From positions 1-64,000 of the forward strand of contig JBPFEG010000075.1 in assembly GCA_051061015.1 (NCBI GenBank): a stretch of 64,000 nt of DNA, in the 5' to 3' direction. The stretch is from Methylomicrobium sp051061015. GTDB taxonomy: Bacteria > Pseudomonadota > Gammaproteobacteria > Methylococcales > Methylomonadaceae. The position numbers and the translations under genes are program-made. The notes under the pieces are model-generated. The model was given only the letters and a program-made list of their open reading frames with translations, did no database searches and was not told where the DNA came from. Of this stretch, positions 26,947 through 36,882 are shown in pieces (position 1 is the stretch's first letter; every line of letters starts with the position of its first letter).

Positions 26947-28131
26947 TTAGCCAGTCAATTGATCGATTATCCGATTAGACACTGTTCTGGCTAATTTATC
27001 CTGATCTAAAACAATTTCGAGCGAATCGGCTGCTTTGATTTCGATGGTATCCATGCAGCGTTCGATAATGACAGGGATATCGGTAAAGCGCACCCGGCGA
27101 TTCAAGAAGGCATCGACTGCGATTTCGTTCGCGGCGTTCAACACTGCCGGCATCGTGCCGCCGGCTTCGATCGCCTTGTAGGCCAGGCGCAAACAGGGGA
27201 AACGCTCCAGGTTCGGCTCTTCGAAATCCATCCGGCGGACGTTAAAGATATTCAAAGGTTCGGCGCCGGATTCGAAGCGCTCGGACCACGCCAACGCATG
27301 CGCGATCGGAATCCGCATATCCGGATTGCCCATCTGTGCGAGCACGGTGCCATCGACATAATCGACCATCGAGTGAATCACGCTTTGCGGATGGATCACC
27401 ACCTGGATCTGTTCCGGCTTCATGTTGAACAACAGGCAGGCTTCGATCATTTCGAGCCCTTTGTTCATCATCGTCGCCGAATCGACTGAGATTTTTTTGC
27501 CCATATCCCAATTCGGATGCGCGACCGCCTGTTCGGGCGTCACATGCACCAGATCTTCGACCGGCGTTTGCCGAAACGGACCACCGGAGGCGGTCAACAG
27601 GATGCGCCGGGCCGCCTTCGCGGTTACGCCGGTTTTGTAAGCGGGCGGCATGCATTGAAAGATCGCGTTATGTTCGCTGTCGATTGGCAATAATTCGGCG
27701 CCCGAGTCGGCGATCGTCTGCATGAAGATATCACCGGACATCACGAGCGCTTCCTTGTTGGCCAGCAACACCGTTTTCCCGGCTTTTGCCGCCGCCAGCG
27801 TCGGCAGCAGACCGGCAGCGCCGACAATCGCAGCCATCACCGAATCGACATTATCCAGCGTAGCGGCTTCCGCCAAAGCCTCTGCTCCGGCCCGCACCCG
27901 GATCCCGGCAACTGCCGTGCCGGCAATCTTGTCCCTGAATGCCGCAGCTTTCGCTTCGTCTGCGACGACAACCAGTTCTGGCCGGTGCCGCAGGCATTGC
28001 TCGAGCAGTAGATCGATATTGTTATTCGCGGTCAGCGCGACTACTTTATAGAGTTCGGGGTGCCTGGCGACCACATCCAGGGTGCTGACGCCAATCGAAC
28101 CTGTCGCGCCGAGTATGCATATCCCTTTCAT
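26947..28131 (-). CDS. dxr: 1-deoxy-D-xylulose 5-phosphate reductoisomerase
   Basis: This 394-residue enzyme has the NADPH motif GATGSIGVSTLDV, LLANKEALV, and the metal/substrate region IDSEHNAIFQCM with SASGGPFR-type residues (TASGGPF). It commits carbon to the MEP isoprenoid pathway. It overlaps the cdsA stop by one base. Confidence 0.96.
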   Translation of the reverse strand: MKGICILGATGSIGVSTLDVVARHPELYKVVALTANNNIDLLLEQCLRHRPELVVVADEAKAAAFRDKIAGTAVAGIRVRAGAEALAEAATLDNVDSVMAAIVGAAGLLPTLAAAKAGKTVLLANKEALVMSGDIFMQTIADSGAELLPIDSEHNAIFQCMPPAYKTGVTAKAARRILLTASGGPFRQTPVEDLVHVTPEQAVAHPNWDMGKKISVDSATMMNKGLEMIEACLLFNMKPEQIQVVIHPQSVIHSMVDYVDGTVLAQMGNPDMRIPIAHALAWSERFESGAEPLNIFNVRRMDFEEPNLERFPCLRLAYKAIEAGGTMPAVLNAANEIAVDAFLNRRVRFTDIPVIIERCMDTIEIKAADSLEIVLDQDKLARTVSNRIIDQLTG

Positions 28132-29000
28132 CAGATCAGTCCGTAAATCAGATAAATACCGGCATAGAAAAGCGGAATCGCTGCGATGATACTATCCACC
28201 CTATCCAGAATGCCGCCATGTCCGGGCAGGATCGCACCGCTATCCTTAACGCCGCGCTGGCGTTTGACCACGCTGAAAAACAGGTCACCGTAAACCGAAA
28301 TCAACACGGTCAACATCGACAGCAACGCGAAATCGGCCGCAAAAACATAATTGAACCCGTAGATCAGGCTGAGCACAATCGCGCAGACCAGCGCGGACAC
28401 AATAGCGCCATAAAAACCGGCCACGGTTTTGCCAGGGCTGATGTCCGGTGCTAATTTGGTCTTTCCGTATTTTTTACCGACGAAATAGGCGCTGATGTCG
28501 GCCACCCAGATCAGGGCGAAAAAATACATGGTCATTGGCGGTTCATAGAAGGCACGCAACCGAGTCAGGAACATCCAGCACGCCAGCAGGATGAACCACC
28601 CGATCAGCATCTTATAGCGCAGTCTCATCTGCAGATTCAATACGGTATTCGGCAAATTCCGGATCGAAATCATCACCACGATCCAGAACAGCACCGGCGG
28701 AATCACCAGCCACTCGAGAATGCCCGAATAAAACCGGATGTCCGGCCATTTGGTCCATTGTGCCAACAATTCCAGAAACTGTGTCCACAACTGCAGACCT
28801 ATCATCGGCACAATCAGCGCCAGCAGGAACAGCAGTTTTTTGGAGATCGATTGGACATCGATCAAGTAGAGCCATTCCCAAGCTGCAACCAGTGTCAGGA
28901 CAGCGAGTAACAGGGAAAAATATTCCGGAGGAAGCGTAAATACCGCCGTAGCAACCAGGGCGGCCAAAATCGATGCAGTGATAATTCGCTTGAGCAACAT
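28131..29000 (-). CDS. cdsA: phosphatidate cytidylyltransferase
   Basis: From ATG 29000 (MLLKRIITASILAAL) the protein has 289 residues and eight or so membrane helices. The C-terminal signature is KRQRGVKDSGAILPGHGGIL followed by DRVDS. It makes CDP-diacylglycerol for phospholipid synthesis. A longer open frame to 29135 overlaps uppS and is not used. It lies 20 bases after uppS. Confidence 0.94.
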   Translation of the reverse strand: MLLKRIITASILAALVATAVFTLPPEYFSLLLAVLTLVAAWEWLYLIDVQSISKKLLFLLALIVPMIGLQLWTQFLELLAQWTKWPDIRFYSGILEWLVIPPVLFWIVVMISIRNLPNTVLNLQMRLRYKMLIGWFILLACWMFLTRLRAFYEPPMTMYFFALIWVADISAYFVGKKYGKTKLAPDISPGKTVAGFYGAIVSALVCAIVLSLIYGFNYVFAADFALLSMLTVLISVYGDLFFSVVKRQRGVKDSGAILPGHGGILDRVDSIIAAIPLFYAGIYLIYGLI

Positions 29001-29020
29001 TGTTATAGTTATCGTTAAAG

Positions 29021-29788
29021 TTAGAGAGTGACTGCTTTGCCGAGTACCTGGTCGCCGGTATGACCAAAGCGTCTTTGCCGGCCTTTGAAACTCAGGATTG
29101 CCTCTTCGAGCGATTTCTGGTCGAAATCGGGCCAAAGGGTATCAGTGAAGTACAATTCAGTGTACGCGAGTTGCCATAATAAAAAATTGCTGACTCGCTG
29201 TTCGCCGCCGGTTCTGATGAATAAGTCCGGTTCCGGCAATTCTGCAGTAGATAGATGGCGATTGATCAGGTTTTCATCGATATCCTGGGGCGCCAATTCA
29301 CCTGCCAATATCTTCTGATTGACGGCGCGAAATGCCTGACATAAATCCCAACGACCGCCGTAATTGACCGCAATTACCACAGTCAACGCCGTATTGTCGC
29401 GGGTTTGCGCTTCGCCTTCGGCCATTTTATTTTGTAATGCGAGGGGAAAACGGCTTCTATTGCCGATAAAACGCAGGCGAATATTGTTCTGATGCAACTT
29501 GTCGATTTCAGCCTGTAAAGTGACCATGAACAAGTCCACCAGCAACGAGACTTCTTCGGGTGGACGGCGCCAGTTCTCACTGCTGAACGCAAACAGCGTC
29601 AGTACCTCGACGCCTTCGCGTACGCAGTGTTCGACGATTTTGCGCACTGCCTTGACGCCCGCCTTGTGACCTACGGCTCGCGGCATGAAACGCTTTTGCG
29701 CCCAACGTCCGTTACCGTCCATGATAATCGCAATATGGCGGGGGATACCGTTGTCGGCAGGATTAATGCTGGCGTTGTCTGTCGGCAT
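29021..29788 (-). CDS. uppS: undecaprenyl diphosphate synthase
   Basis: From ATG 29788 the protein has 255 residues; ATG/ATA-region starts further upstream at 29806 are possible. Motifs include HIAIIMDGNGRWAQKR with the catalytic Asp, TLFAFSSENWRRP, and LFIRTGGEQRVSNFLLWQ. It elongates farnesyl diphosphate to the C55 lipid carrier for cell-wall synthesis. It sits between frr (14 bases) and cdsA. Confidence 0.95.
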   Translation of the reverse strand: MPTDNASINPADNGIPRHIAIIMDGNGRWAQKRFMPRAVGHKAGVKAVRKIVEHCVREGVEVLTLFAFSSENWRRPPEEVSLLVDLFMVTLQAEIDKLHQNNIRLRFIGNRSRFPLALQNKMAEGEAQTRDNTALTVVIAVNYGGRWDLCQAFRAVNQKILAGELAPQDIDENLINRHLSTAELPEPDLFIRTGGEQRVSNFLLWQLAYTELYFTDTLWPDFDQKSLEEAILSFKGRQRRFGHTGDQVLGKAVTL

Positions 29789-29802
29789 GAGTGGTATCCG
29801 AA

Positions 29803-30360
29803 TCAAAGCGACAGCAGATCGGCTTCTTTTGCCTCCAACAGCTTTTCGACTTCCTTGACATATTGGTCGGTGATTTTCTGGATTTTTTCTTCCGCGTTGC
29901 GCGCATCATCTTCGGAAATCAATTTTTCCTTCAAGGCCTCTTTGATCGCATTATTTGCGTCACGGCGGATGTTACGGATCGCCACACGCCCGTTTTCGGC
30001 CTCGTGTTTGACGACCTTGACCAGTTCGCGGCGACGCTGCTCGGTCAACGGCGGCAACGGAATCCGGATCGTCATACCGTTAGTGGAAGGATTCAGGCCG
30101 AGATCCGACTTAAGAATCGCTTTCTCGATCGCCTGCACCATATTCTTTTCCCATGGCGTAATAGTCAACGTCCTGGCATCCTCGACCGCGATATTAGCGA
30201 CCTGGGACAGTGACGAATCGGTTCCATAATAAGACACGCTGATCTGGTCGAGCAGGCTGGGATGCGCCCGTCCGGTCCGGATCTTCGAAAACTCGTGTTT
30301 TAAGGCTTCGATGCTTTTGCCCATGCGAGACGCGGCATCCTGTTGAATGTCACTTATCAT
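29803..30360 (-). CDS. frr: ribosome recycling factor
   Basis: From ATG 30360 (MISDIQQDAASRMGKS) the protein has 185 residues, exactly the usual length; an upstream start at 30378 would overlap pyrH by 29 bases and is less likely. Conserved parts are KIRTGRAHPSLLD and RIPLPPLTEQRRREL. It splits post-termination ribosomes together with EF-G. It overlaps the pyrH end by 11 bases. Confidence 0.96.
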   Translation of the reverse strand: MISDIQQDAASRMGKSIEALKHEFSKIRTGRAHPSLLDQISVSYYGTDSSLSQVANIAVEDARTLTITPWEKNMVQAIEKAILKSDLGLNPSTNGMTIRIPLPPLTEQRRRELVKVVKHEAENGRVAIRNIRRDANNAIKEALKEKLISEDDARNAEEKIQKITDQYVKEVEKLLEAKEADLLSL

Positions 30361-31084
30361 TTTTTGTTCCTCGTTCAATCAGTGAACCGATTTCTTCACC
30401 CTTCATCAACCGCATCACCGCGCCTTGTTCAAAAATGTTCATTACCCGCATCGGAATATTGTTATCCCGGCAAAGTACCAGCGCGGTCGTATCCATCACG
30501 TTCAGCCGCTGGTCGAGCGCCTCGTCATAAGTCAAATGCGGATAGAAGACCGCATTCTTGTCCTTGGCCGGATCGGCCGAATAGACCCCCTTGACCTTGG
30601 TCGCCTTGATCATCAGCCCAGCGTTGATTTCAATCGCCCTGAGGCTGGCCGCCGAATCAGTGGTAAAAAACGGGTTACCGGTACCCGCAGCAAAAATTAC
30701 GACCCGCCCTTTTTCCAGATGGCGGACGGCGCGGCGGCGAATATAATCCTCGCAGACCTGATTGATTTTCAGCGCCGACATCACGCGTGCCTGCAAGCCC
30801 TGATGCTCAAGCGCATCCTGCATCGCGAGCGCATTGATCACGGTCGCCAGCATGCCCATCTGGTCGCTGGTGACCCGATCCAATCCCTGCGAAGCCTTAT
30901 CGGCACCGCGCAGAATATTGCCGCCGCCGATCACCAGACCGACCTGGACGCCGAAATCGGACAATTCCTTGATTTCGGAAGCCAGGCGATTCAGGATGTC
31001 GGAGTCGATGCTGCCGCCCACTTCGCTCATCAGCGCCTCGCCGCTCAGCTTTAATAAAATTCTCTGGCAAATCGGTTTTTTCAT
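30350..31084 (-). CDS. pyrH: uridylate kinase
   Basis: This 244-residue amino-acid-kinase-fold enzyme opens with RILLKLSGEALM and has VIGGGNILRG and GTGNPFFTTDSAA. It phosphorylates UMP to UDP. It lies 56 bases after tsf in the standard rpsB-tsf-pyrH-frr order. Confidence 0.96.
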   Translation of the reverse strand: MKKPICQRILLKLSGEALMSEVGGSIDSDILNRLASEIKELSDFGVQVGLVIGGGNILRGADKASQGLDRVTSDQMGMLATVINALAMQDALEHQGLQARVMSALKINQVCEDYIRRRAVRHLEKGRVVIFAAGTGNPFFTTDSAASLRAIEINAGLMIKATKVKGVYSADPAKDKNAVFYPHLTYDEALDQRLNVMDTTALVLCRDNNIPMRVMNIFEQGAVMRLMKGEEIGSLIERGTKNDK

Positions 31085-31140
31085 AAATGTTTGTCGGATG
31101 GTTTATTAACAGCTTTTGTACAAGGTCTGAAACCGCCGGT

Positions 31141-32022
31141 TTAGCTGGCCCGTACCTGCGCCATGACTTCTTCGGCAAAATTTTCTTCTTTCTTTTCGAT
31201 ACCTTCCCCGACTTCCAGGCGGCTGAAACGGACAATACTGTTGCCTTTCGAAGAGGCCAGTTTACCCACCGTCATTTTGTCGTCCTTGATGAAAGGTTGG
31301 CCCAGCAGGGTCACTTCGGCAAAGAATTTGCTAATCCGACCAGCTACCATTTTTTCAATAATATCGGCCGGTTTGCCGCTTTCGGCAGCTTGAGCTTTGA
31401 AGATTTCTTTTTCTTTTTCGATCGTTTCTTGTGAAACCTGATCTTCGGACACACACAACGGCTTGCTTGCGGCAATATGCATCGCAACGTCTTTGCCCAG
31501 TTCCTTGTCGGCCTTAGCCAATTCGACGATTACGCCGATCTTGCTGCCGTGCAGATAGCCAGCGGTACCGCCCTGTGCAGTGTGGAATTTTTCAAAACGT
31601 CTGACCGTAATATTTTCACCCAATTTCGCAATCAACGCGCGGCGGGTTTCTTCAACGGTTGCGCCATCGCTCAATTTCACCTCGAGCAATTGGTCACTGG
31701 TCGCAACATCAGCGATCAGCAGCGCAGAAGCCACGTCGTTCACAAACTTGACGAAATCGGGCGATTTAGCGACGAAATCGGTTTCGCAGTTGATATCCAC
31801 AATGGCGGCTGTTTTTTCATCGTCGCTGATCTTCACGCCGATGCTGCCTTCTGCCGCGATGCGTCCGGATTTTTTGTCGGCTTTTGCAAGACCGGCCTTG
31901 CGCATGTTTTCGACCGCCAAATCCATGTCGCCGTTGGCCTCTTGCAAAGCCTTTTTACATTCCATCATGCCGGAACCGGTTCTTTCACGCAGTTCCTTAA
32001 CCATACCCGCGGTAATACTCAT
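31141..32022 (-). CDS. tsf: translation elongation factor Ts
   Basis: This 293-residue protein has the EF-Ts N-terminal helix bundle (VKELRERTGSGMMECKKAL) and the TDFVAKS motif in the core, both needed to push GDP out of EF-Tu. Length is normal. A hairpin between rpsB and tsf probably lowers its expression relative to rpsB. Confidence 0.97.
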   Translation of the reverse strand: MSITAGMVKELRERTGSGMMECKKALQEANGDMDLAVENMRKAGLAKADKKSGRIAAEGSIGVKISDDEKTAAIVDINCETDFVAKSPDFVKFVNDVASALLIADVATSDQLLEVKLSDGATVEETRRALIAKLGENITVRRFEKFHTAQGGTAGYLHGSKIGVIVELAKADKELGKDVAMHIAASKPLCVSEDQVSQETIEKEKEIFKAQAAESGKPADIIEKMVAGRISKFFAEVTLLGQPFIKDDKMTVGKLASSKGNSIVRFSRLEVGEGIEKKEENFAEEVMAQVRAS

Positions 32023-32053
32023 TCTTTAATTTTCCTCAACTTGTCATCAGTAT

Positions 32054-32081
32054 GAAAACGCCCCCAAAAGGAGGCGTTTTC
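32054..32081 (-). terminator. hairpin between rpsB and tsf
   Basis: GAAAACGCC (32054-32062) pairs with GGCGTTTTC (32073-32081) and the CCC/GGA bases extend the stem around AAAA. On the minus strand it lies just after the rpsB stop and ends in a TTTTC run, so it looks like a partial terminator or processing site inside the operon. Confidence 0.65.
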
Positions 32082-32109
32082 CGGTCTCATCGAACAGCCA
32101 GTTTTCGGC

Positions 32110-32853
32110 TTATTCGGTTACAGGAGTCTCTTCAACGAAGTCATCCGCTTTTGCCGACAACCCTTGTGTCGCGGCTTTCGCTTCTTGAATCGCCGCGGAA
32201 GCACATTCGCAATACAGTTTGACCGCGCGGATCGAGTCGTCATTGCCAGGAATCACATAATCAATGCCTTCCGGCGAGTTGTTCGAGTCGACAACGCCGA
32301 CCACCGGAATACCCAATTTCTTGGCTTCCATGATCGCATTTTTTTCGTAGCCGACATCCAGCACGAAAATCACGTCCGGAATGCCTCTCATGTCTTTGAT
32401 GCCGCCCAAGCTACGCTCGAGTTTTTCGAGCTCGCGTTCCATCATCAGGGCTTCTTTCTTGCCGAAGCGCTGATATAAAGTGCCGTCGGCCTTCATCGCT
32501 TCCAGTTCCTTCAAGCGATTGATCGATTTTTTGATGGTCTTGAAATTGGTCAGCATGCCGCCCAGCCAACGGTGGTTGACATAGGACATGCCGCAACGGA
32601 TTGCCTCTTCCGCAATCACTTTACGCGCCGCTTTCTTGGTGCCGACAAACAGAATATTGCCTTTGTTTGCGGACATTTGACCCAGATAATTCATCGCGTC
32701 ATTAAACAAAGGAAGCGTTTTTTCCAGATCGATGATATGGATCTTGTTACGCGCACCGAACAAGTATGAAGCCATTTTCGGGTTCCAGTAACGGGTCTGG
32801 TGTCCGAAGTGAACACCTGCTTCCAACATTTGACGCATTGAAACTGCCGCCAT
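32110..32853 (-). CDS. rpsB: 30S ribosomal protein S2
   Basis: From ATG 32853 the protein has 247 residues and begins MAAVSMRQMLEAGVHFGHQT, the typical S2 start. The open frame to 33057 upstream is leader sequence, not protein. Later motifs include HRWLGGMLTNF and IPVVGVVDSNNSPE. A GGAGAAA site precedes the start. It heads the minus-strand block to rseP. Confidence 0.97.
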   Translation of the reverse strand: MAAVSMRQMLEAGVHFGHQTRYWNPKMASYLFGARNKIHIIDLEKTLPLFNDAMNYLGQMSANKGNILFVGTKKAARKVIAEEAIRCGMSYVNHRWLGGMLTNFKTIKKSINRLKELEAMKADGTLYQRFGKKEALMMERELEKLERSLGGIKDMRGIPDVIFVLDVGYEKNAIMEAKKLGIPVVGVVDSNNSPEGIDYVIPGNDDSIRAVKLYCECASAAIQEAKAATQGLSAKADDFVEETPVTE

Positions 32854-33035
32854 TAAATTTCTCCTAAGTATAAATTTGGAACAAAGTTCCAGTGGGTTAC
32901 GCCTCCTTTTACCCCGCCTGCCAACCCGCTGCAATACAAACGACGCAGGCACCCTGGCAAGTGTGACGGTAAAAGTGAGTATTATTTCAGAAAAACTGAA
33001 CCTAACTTTATACCATATTTTGGCGGTATCAACAA
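32854..33035 (-). promoter_or_regulatory. rpsB promoter and structured leader
   Basis: On the minus strand TTGTTG (33030-33035) and TATAAA (33007-33012) are 17 bases apart, giving a leader of about 145 bases. The leader holds a perfect hairpin TGGAAC-AAA-GTTCCA (32877-32891) and a further possible stem with GGGTT..AACCC arms. S2 represses its own mRNA through the leader in gammaproteobacteria, so this is probably the autoregulatory element. Bases 33036-33262 up to map hold nothing else I recognise. Confidence 0.45.
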
Positions 33036-33262
33036 ATCGAATTAGCAAGGAAAGCACGTTATGCTTCTGCGATAAACGGCCTCGTCACTCCACTCATTCA
33101 ATCGCTGGACGCAAAGTCATTTTAAGCGGCAAACACCTCTGCTGTGGATGTATGGTATATTGTGGCATTTTTACATAAAGCTCGGCACTTTTCTTGCTTT
33201 GTAAACTTTTGATCCTTTACCTAATCGAATCCTCTGAATTGCCCTGAGCCTTTGCCTGATCC

Positions 33263-34027
33263 ATGAGCATCACCATCAAAACCGAACCCGAAATTGAAAA
33301 AATGCGCATCGCCGGCCGGTTGGCGGCCGAAGTGCTCGAAATGATCGAACCGCATGTCGTTCCTGGCATTACGACCAATGAATTGAATAATATCTGCCAT
33401 GATTACATGGTAAATGTGCAAAACGTGATTCCGGCGCCGCTGAATTATCGGGGCTTTCCAAAATCGATCTGCACTTCGGTCAATCAGCAAGTCTGCCATG
33501 GCATTCCTGGCGAGAAAAAGCTCAAATCCGGAGACATCATCAATATCGACATCACGGTGATTAAGGACGGGTATCACGGCGACACCAGTAAAATGTTTTG
33601 CGTCGGCGAGGTCAGTCCGCACGCCAAACGTCTGATTAAAGTCACGCAGGAGTCGATGTATCTGGGCATTCAACAGGTGAAGCCCGGCGCGACGCTGGGC
33701 GATATCGGTCAGGCGATCCAGAAGCATGCAGAAGGGAGCCGTTATTCAGTCGTCAGGGAATTTTGCGGGCACGGCATCGGCAAAGTCTTTCACGAAGATC
33801 CGCAGGTCCTGCATTACGGCAAAGCCGGCACCGGCGAAGTGCTCCAGCCGGGCATGATTTTTACGATCGAGCCGATGATCAACCTCGGCAAACGGCATAT
33901 CAAGATTTTGTCCGACGGCTGGACCGTGGTGACCAAAGATCGCAGCCTTTCCGCGCAGTGGGAGCATACTGTGCTGGTCACCGCCGATGGCTATGAGATA
34001 CTGACTTTACGGCAGGAAGAAAGGTAA
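33263..34027 (+). CDS. map: methionine aminopeptidase type I
   Basis: This 254-residue enzyme removes N-terminal Met. The metal ligands are visible in NIDITVIKDGYHGDTSKMF (two Asp), GHGIGKVFHEDP (His), FTIEPMI (Glu) and QWEHTVLVT (Glu). It is divergent from rpsB, as is common, and lies 5 bases before the glnD start. Confidence 0.96.
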   Translation: MSITIKTEPEIEKMRIAGRLAAEVLEMIEPHVVPGITTNELNNICHDYMVNVQNVIPAPLNYRGFPKSICTSVNQQVCHGIPGEKKLKSGDIINIDITVIKDGYHGDTSKMFCVGEVSPHAKRLIKVTQESMYLGIQQVKPGATLGDIGQAIQKHAEGSRYSVVREFCGHGIGKVFHEDPQVLHYGKAGTGEVLQPGMIFTIEPMINLGKRHIKILSDGWTVVTKDRSLSAQWEHTVLVTADGYEILTLRQEER

Positions 34028-34032
34028 TTCCG

Positions 34033-36663
34033 TTGCACGATTTAATCGACAAATTGTCTTTTTCCGGCTCTGACAGCTTGCCGTTCTTTAAACGACTGCT
34101 TAAAGAAAAAAACGACGAACTGCGCAGCCAATTCGATCCGCACCAGTCGGTTTTACCGCTTTTGCACGCCAAATCTGATTTCATTGATGCAATTCTGTGC
34201 CGGTGCTGGCGCCTTTTTCTGGGCGAGCATGCGCCCCGCCTGAGCCTGATCGCGGTCGGCGGTTACGGTCGACGCGAACTGTTTCCTTACTCCGATATCG
34301 ACATCATGGTCCTGCTCGATTCGGAAGGCGCCGCGCCGCATCAGGAGGCGCTGGTGCAGTTTTTTACCTTTCTCTGGGACATCGGCCTGAAACCCGGTCA
34401 CAGCGTGCGAACGATCGAGGAGTGTGTAGGCGAGGCACGAGAAGATCAGACGATCATTACCAGCCTAATGGAGATGCGGCTGGTCTGCGGCAATTTGGAT
34501 TTGTATGAAACGCTTAGGGACGCTATTTCACCCGACAAAATCTGGCCGTCAGACAAATTTTTTGCCGCGAAAATGGAAGAGCAGCAGCAGCGCTACGCCA
34601 AATTCCACGACACCGCCTATAATTTGGAGCCGAACATCAAGGAAGGCCCCGGCGGACTCCGCGACCGCCAGGTGATCGCCTGGGTATTCAAACGCCATTA
34701 TAATTCTTCGACACTGAAGGAACTGATCAAGTACGGTTTTTTGCCGATTTCGGAATATAACGAACTGGTTGACGCGGTCGAGGTGCTCTGGCGCATCCGC
34801 TACGCCTTGCATTTGCTGACTCACCGCTGCGAAGACCGGCTGATTTTCGACAACCAGCGCGAACTGGCCGCACAATTCGGCTTTAGCAGCGAAAATCAGC
34901 AATACAATCAGGATGTCGAACTGTTCATGCAGTTCTATTTCAAAACCGTTCAGGGCCTTGAACGCTTGAACGAAATGCTGCTGCAATTGTTTCACGAACG
35001 CTTCATCAACGGCCATACCGACATTAAGCCGATTCCCGATAATGCACATTTCGTTTCAATCAACGGCTATCTGGAAACGGTCGACGAGCAGGTCTTTATC
35101 AGACAACCGGCGGCGCTGCTCGAAATGATTCTGATTCTGCAAAAATATCCGGAGTTAAAAGGCGTGCGGGCGACGACGATTCGCCTGATCCGCAAAAATT
35201 TGCATTTGATCGATGATAATTTTCGCCACGATAAGACCGCGAATCGACTGTTCGTCGAAATCTTCCAGCAACCCGGAGGACTGACTCATCAGCTGCGCAG
35301 AATGAACCGTTACGGCATCCTGGCCGCCTACCTGCCCTGTTTCGCGAACATTGTCGCCCGGATGCAGTACGACTTGTTCCATATCTATACGGTCGATGAA
35401 CATACGCTGTTCGTGATACGCAACCTACGCCGTTTTTCTCTCGAAAAGCACAAGGATGAGCTGCCTCTCTGCAACCAGATATTTCTGTCAATCGGCAAAC
35501 CCGAGCTGCTGTATCTGGCCGCGCTCTTTCACGACATCGCCAAAGGCCGAAACGGTGATCACTCGACTATCGGCGAAAACATCGCCAAGGAATTCTGCCA
35601 ACAGCATGATTTATCCGCGCACGATACCAAGCTGATCGCCTGGCTGGTGCGCAACCATTTGATCATGTCGATGACCGCGCAGCGCAAGGACATCAGCGAC
35701 CCGGACGTCATCTATACTTTCGCGCAACAGGTCAGCAGTGTTGAGTATTTGAATCATCTATATTTACTGACCGTCGCCGACATTCGTGCAACCAATCCCG
35801 AACTCTGGAATTCGTGGAAGGATTCGCTGCTGCGGGAACTCTACACCGCGACGCATTTAATGCTGCGCAGGGGATTGCCGAATCCGGTCGGCCAAACCGA
35901 CCGGATTCTCGAGACCAAGAAAGAAGCGTACGACGAACTCTTGCAGCTCGGCTTGTCCGAGACAGATATCGACGCATCCTGGCGGCACGTGAACGACGAT
36001 TATTTTCTGCGCTATTCGGCTGATGAAATCGCCTGGCATACGATTGCGATTGCGTCTTCCAGCGAAGAGGAACTGCCGCTGGTTTTGCTGCGTCCGCAAA
36101 CCCAACACGGCAGCGCGGAAGTATTTGTATACACGAGAAATGAAGGCAGCATTTTCTCGATCAGCACCGCGACCCTGGATCAGTTAGGACTGACCGTGCT
36201 TGATGCCCGCATCATGACTACCACGGACAATTATGTCTTGAACAGTTTCCAGGTACTCGAACAAAACGGCGAACCGATCAATGATCTGCTTCGGGAAGTG
36301 CATATTTGCTCCGCGCTGCGCAATAATTTACTGCATAAGACGGTTCATGAGCGCAAGAATATTCATCGTCAGTCCCGACAAGCCAAACACTTTCCTATCC
36401 CGACCAGCATAAGGTTTCATGACGACCCGTTAAGCCATTGCACGATCATCGAGCTGATTACCACCGACAGAGCCGGCCTGCTTTCCAAGATCGGCCGCGC
36501 ATTCGTCAAGGAACATATCAATCTGCACAATGCAAAGATCACCACGATAGGGAGCCGCGCCGAAGACATGTTCTACATTACCGACAGCGCTCTACGGCCG
36601 ATTACCGATACCGAGATCCAGAAAAAACTGCGGGAAGAAATCATCAACGCGCTTGGCGGATAA
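34033..36663 (+). CDS. glnD: bifunctional uridylyltransferase GlnD
   Basis: This 876-residue protein has a nucleotidyltransferase domain (GGYGRRELFPYSDIDI, residues 76-91), an HD domain (ALFHDIAKGRNGDHS, about residue 500) and two C-terminal ACT domains that sense glutamine. It adds and removes UMP on PII proteins and so controls nitrogen assimilation. The start is taken as TTG 34033, five bases after map; no ATG gives a better N-terminus. It converges with the NAD-glutamate dehydrogenase operon. Confidence 0.95.
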   Translation: MHDLIDKLSFSGSDSLPFFKRLLKEKNDELRSQFDPHQSVLPLLHAKSDFIDAILCRCWRLFLGEHAPRLSLIAVGGYGRRELFPYSDIDIMVLLDSEGAAPHQEALVQFFTFLWDIGLKPGHSVRTIEECVGEAREDQTIITSLMEMRLVCGNLDLYETLRDAISPDKIWPSDKFFAAKMEEQQQRYAKFHDTAYNLEPNIKEGPGGLRDRQVIAWVFKRHYNSSTLKELIKYGFLPISEYNELVDAVEVLWRIRYALHLLTHRCEDRLIFDNQRELAAQFGFSSENQQYNQDVELFMQFYFKTVQGLERLNEMLLQLFHERFINGHTDIKPIPDNAHFVSINGYLETVDEQVFIRQPAALLEMILILQKYPELKGVRATTIRLIRKNLHLIDDNFRHDKTANRLFVEIFQQPGGLTHQLRRMNRYGILAAYLPCFANIVARMQYDLFHIYTVDEHTLFVIRNLRRFSLEKHKDELPLCNQIFLSIGKPELLYLAALFHDIAKGRNGDHSTIGENIAKEFCQQHDLSAHDTKLIAWLVRNHLIMSMTAQRKDISDPDVIYTFAQQVSSVEYLNHLYLLTVADIRATNPELWNSWKDSLLRELYTATHLMLRRGLPNPVGQTDRILETKKEAYDELLQLGLSETDIDASWRHVNDDYFLRYSADEIAWHTIAIASSSEEELPLVLLRPQTQHGSAEVFVYTRNEGSIFSISTATLDQLGLTVLDARIMTTTDNYVLNSFQVLEQNGEPINDLLREVHICSALRNNLLHKTVHERKNIHRQSRQAKHFPIPTSIRFHDDPLSHCTIIELITTDRAGLLSKIGRAFVKEHINLHNAKITTIGSRAEDMFYITDSALRPITDTEIQKKLREEIINALGG

Positions 36664-36684
36664 GCTGAATCCCGTTTGCCTGCC

Positions 36685-36724
36685 AAATCGGCCAGTGCGC
36701 CTCATTAAGCCAGGCCGATTTTTT
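36685..36724 (+). terminator. terminator after glnD
   Basis: AATCGGCC (36686-36693) pairs perfectly with GGCCGATT (36713-36720), followed by TTTT. The 19-base loop is long for a classic terminator. Confidence 0.6.
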
Positions 36725-36873
36725 CAATGATCCACCAATCGGTTCAGGCTCTGGCTTTCGATTTCGACACAGCGCATATCGATCATACACTGCTCTTTCG
36801 ACAGCCGCCGCGAAAAAGCAATAGATAATTCGCCTGAATAGGTGACTACGGCCTTCAGCCGTTCAGATAGCAT
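36724..36873 (-). CDS. possible 49-residue protein after the dehydrogenase gene
   Basis: A short reading frame starts with ATG at 36873, nine bases beyond the glutamate dehydrogenase stop on the same strand, and ends TGA at 36724. It reads MLSERLKAVVTYSGELSIAF and later CMIDMRCVEIES. It has no known domain that I recognise. A weak GAAG lies before the start. It may be a genuine last gene of the STAS/kinase/dehydrogenase operon or chance. Confidence 0.3.
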   Translation of the reverse strand: MLSERLKAVVTYSGELSIAFSRRLSKEQCMIDMRCVEIESQSLNRLVDH

Positions 36874-36882
36874 TTCTTACTT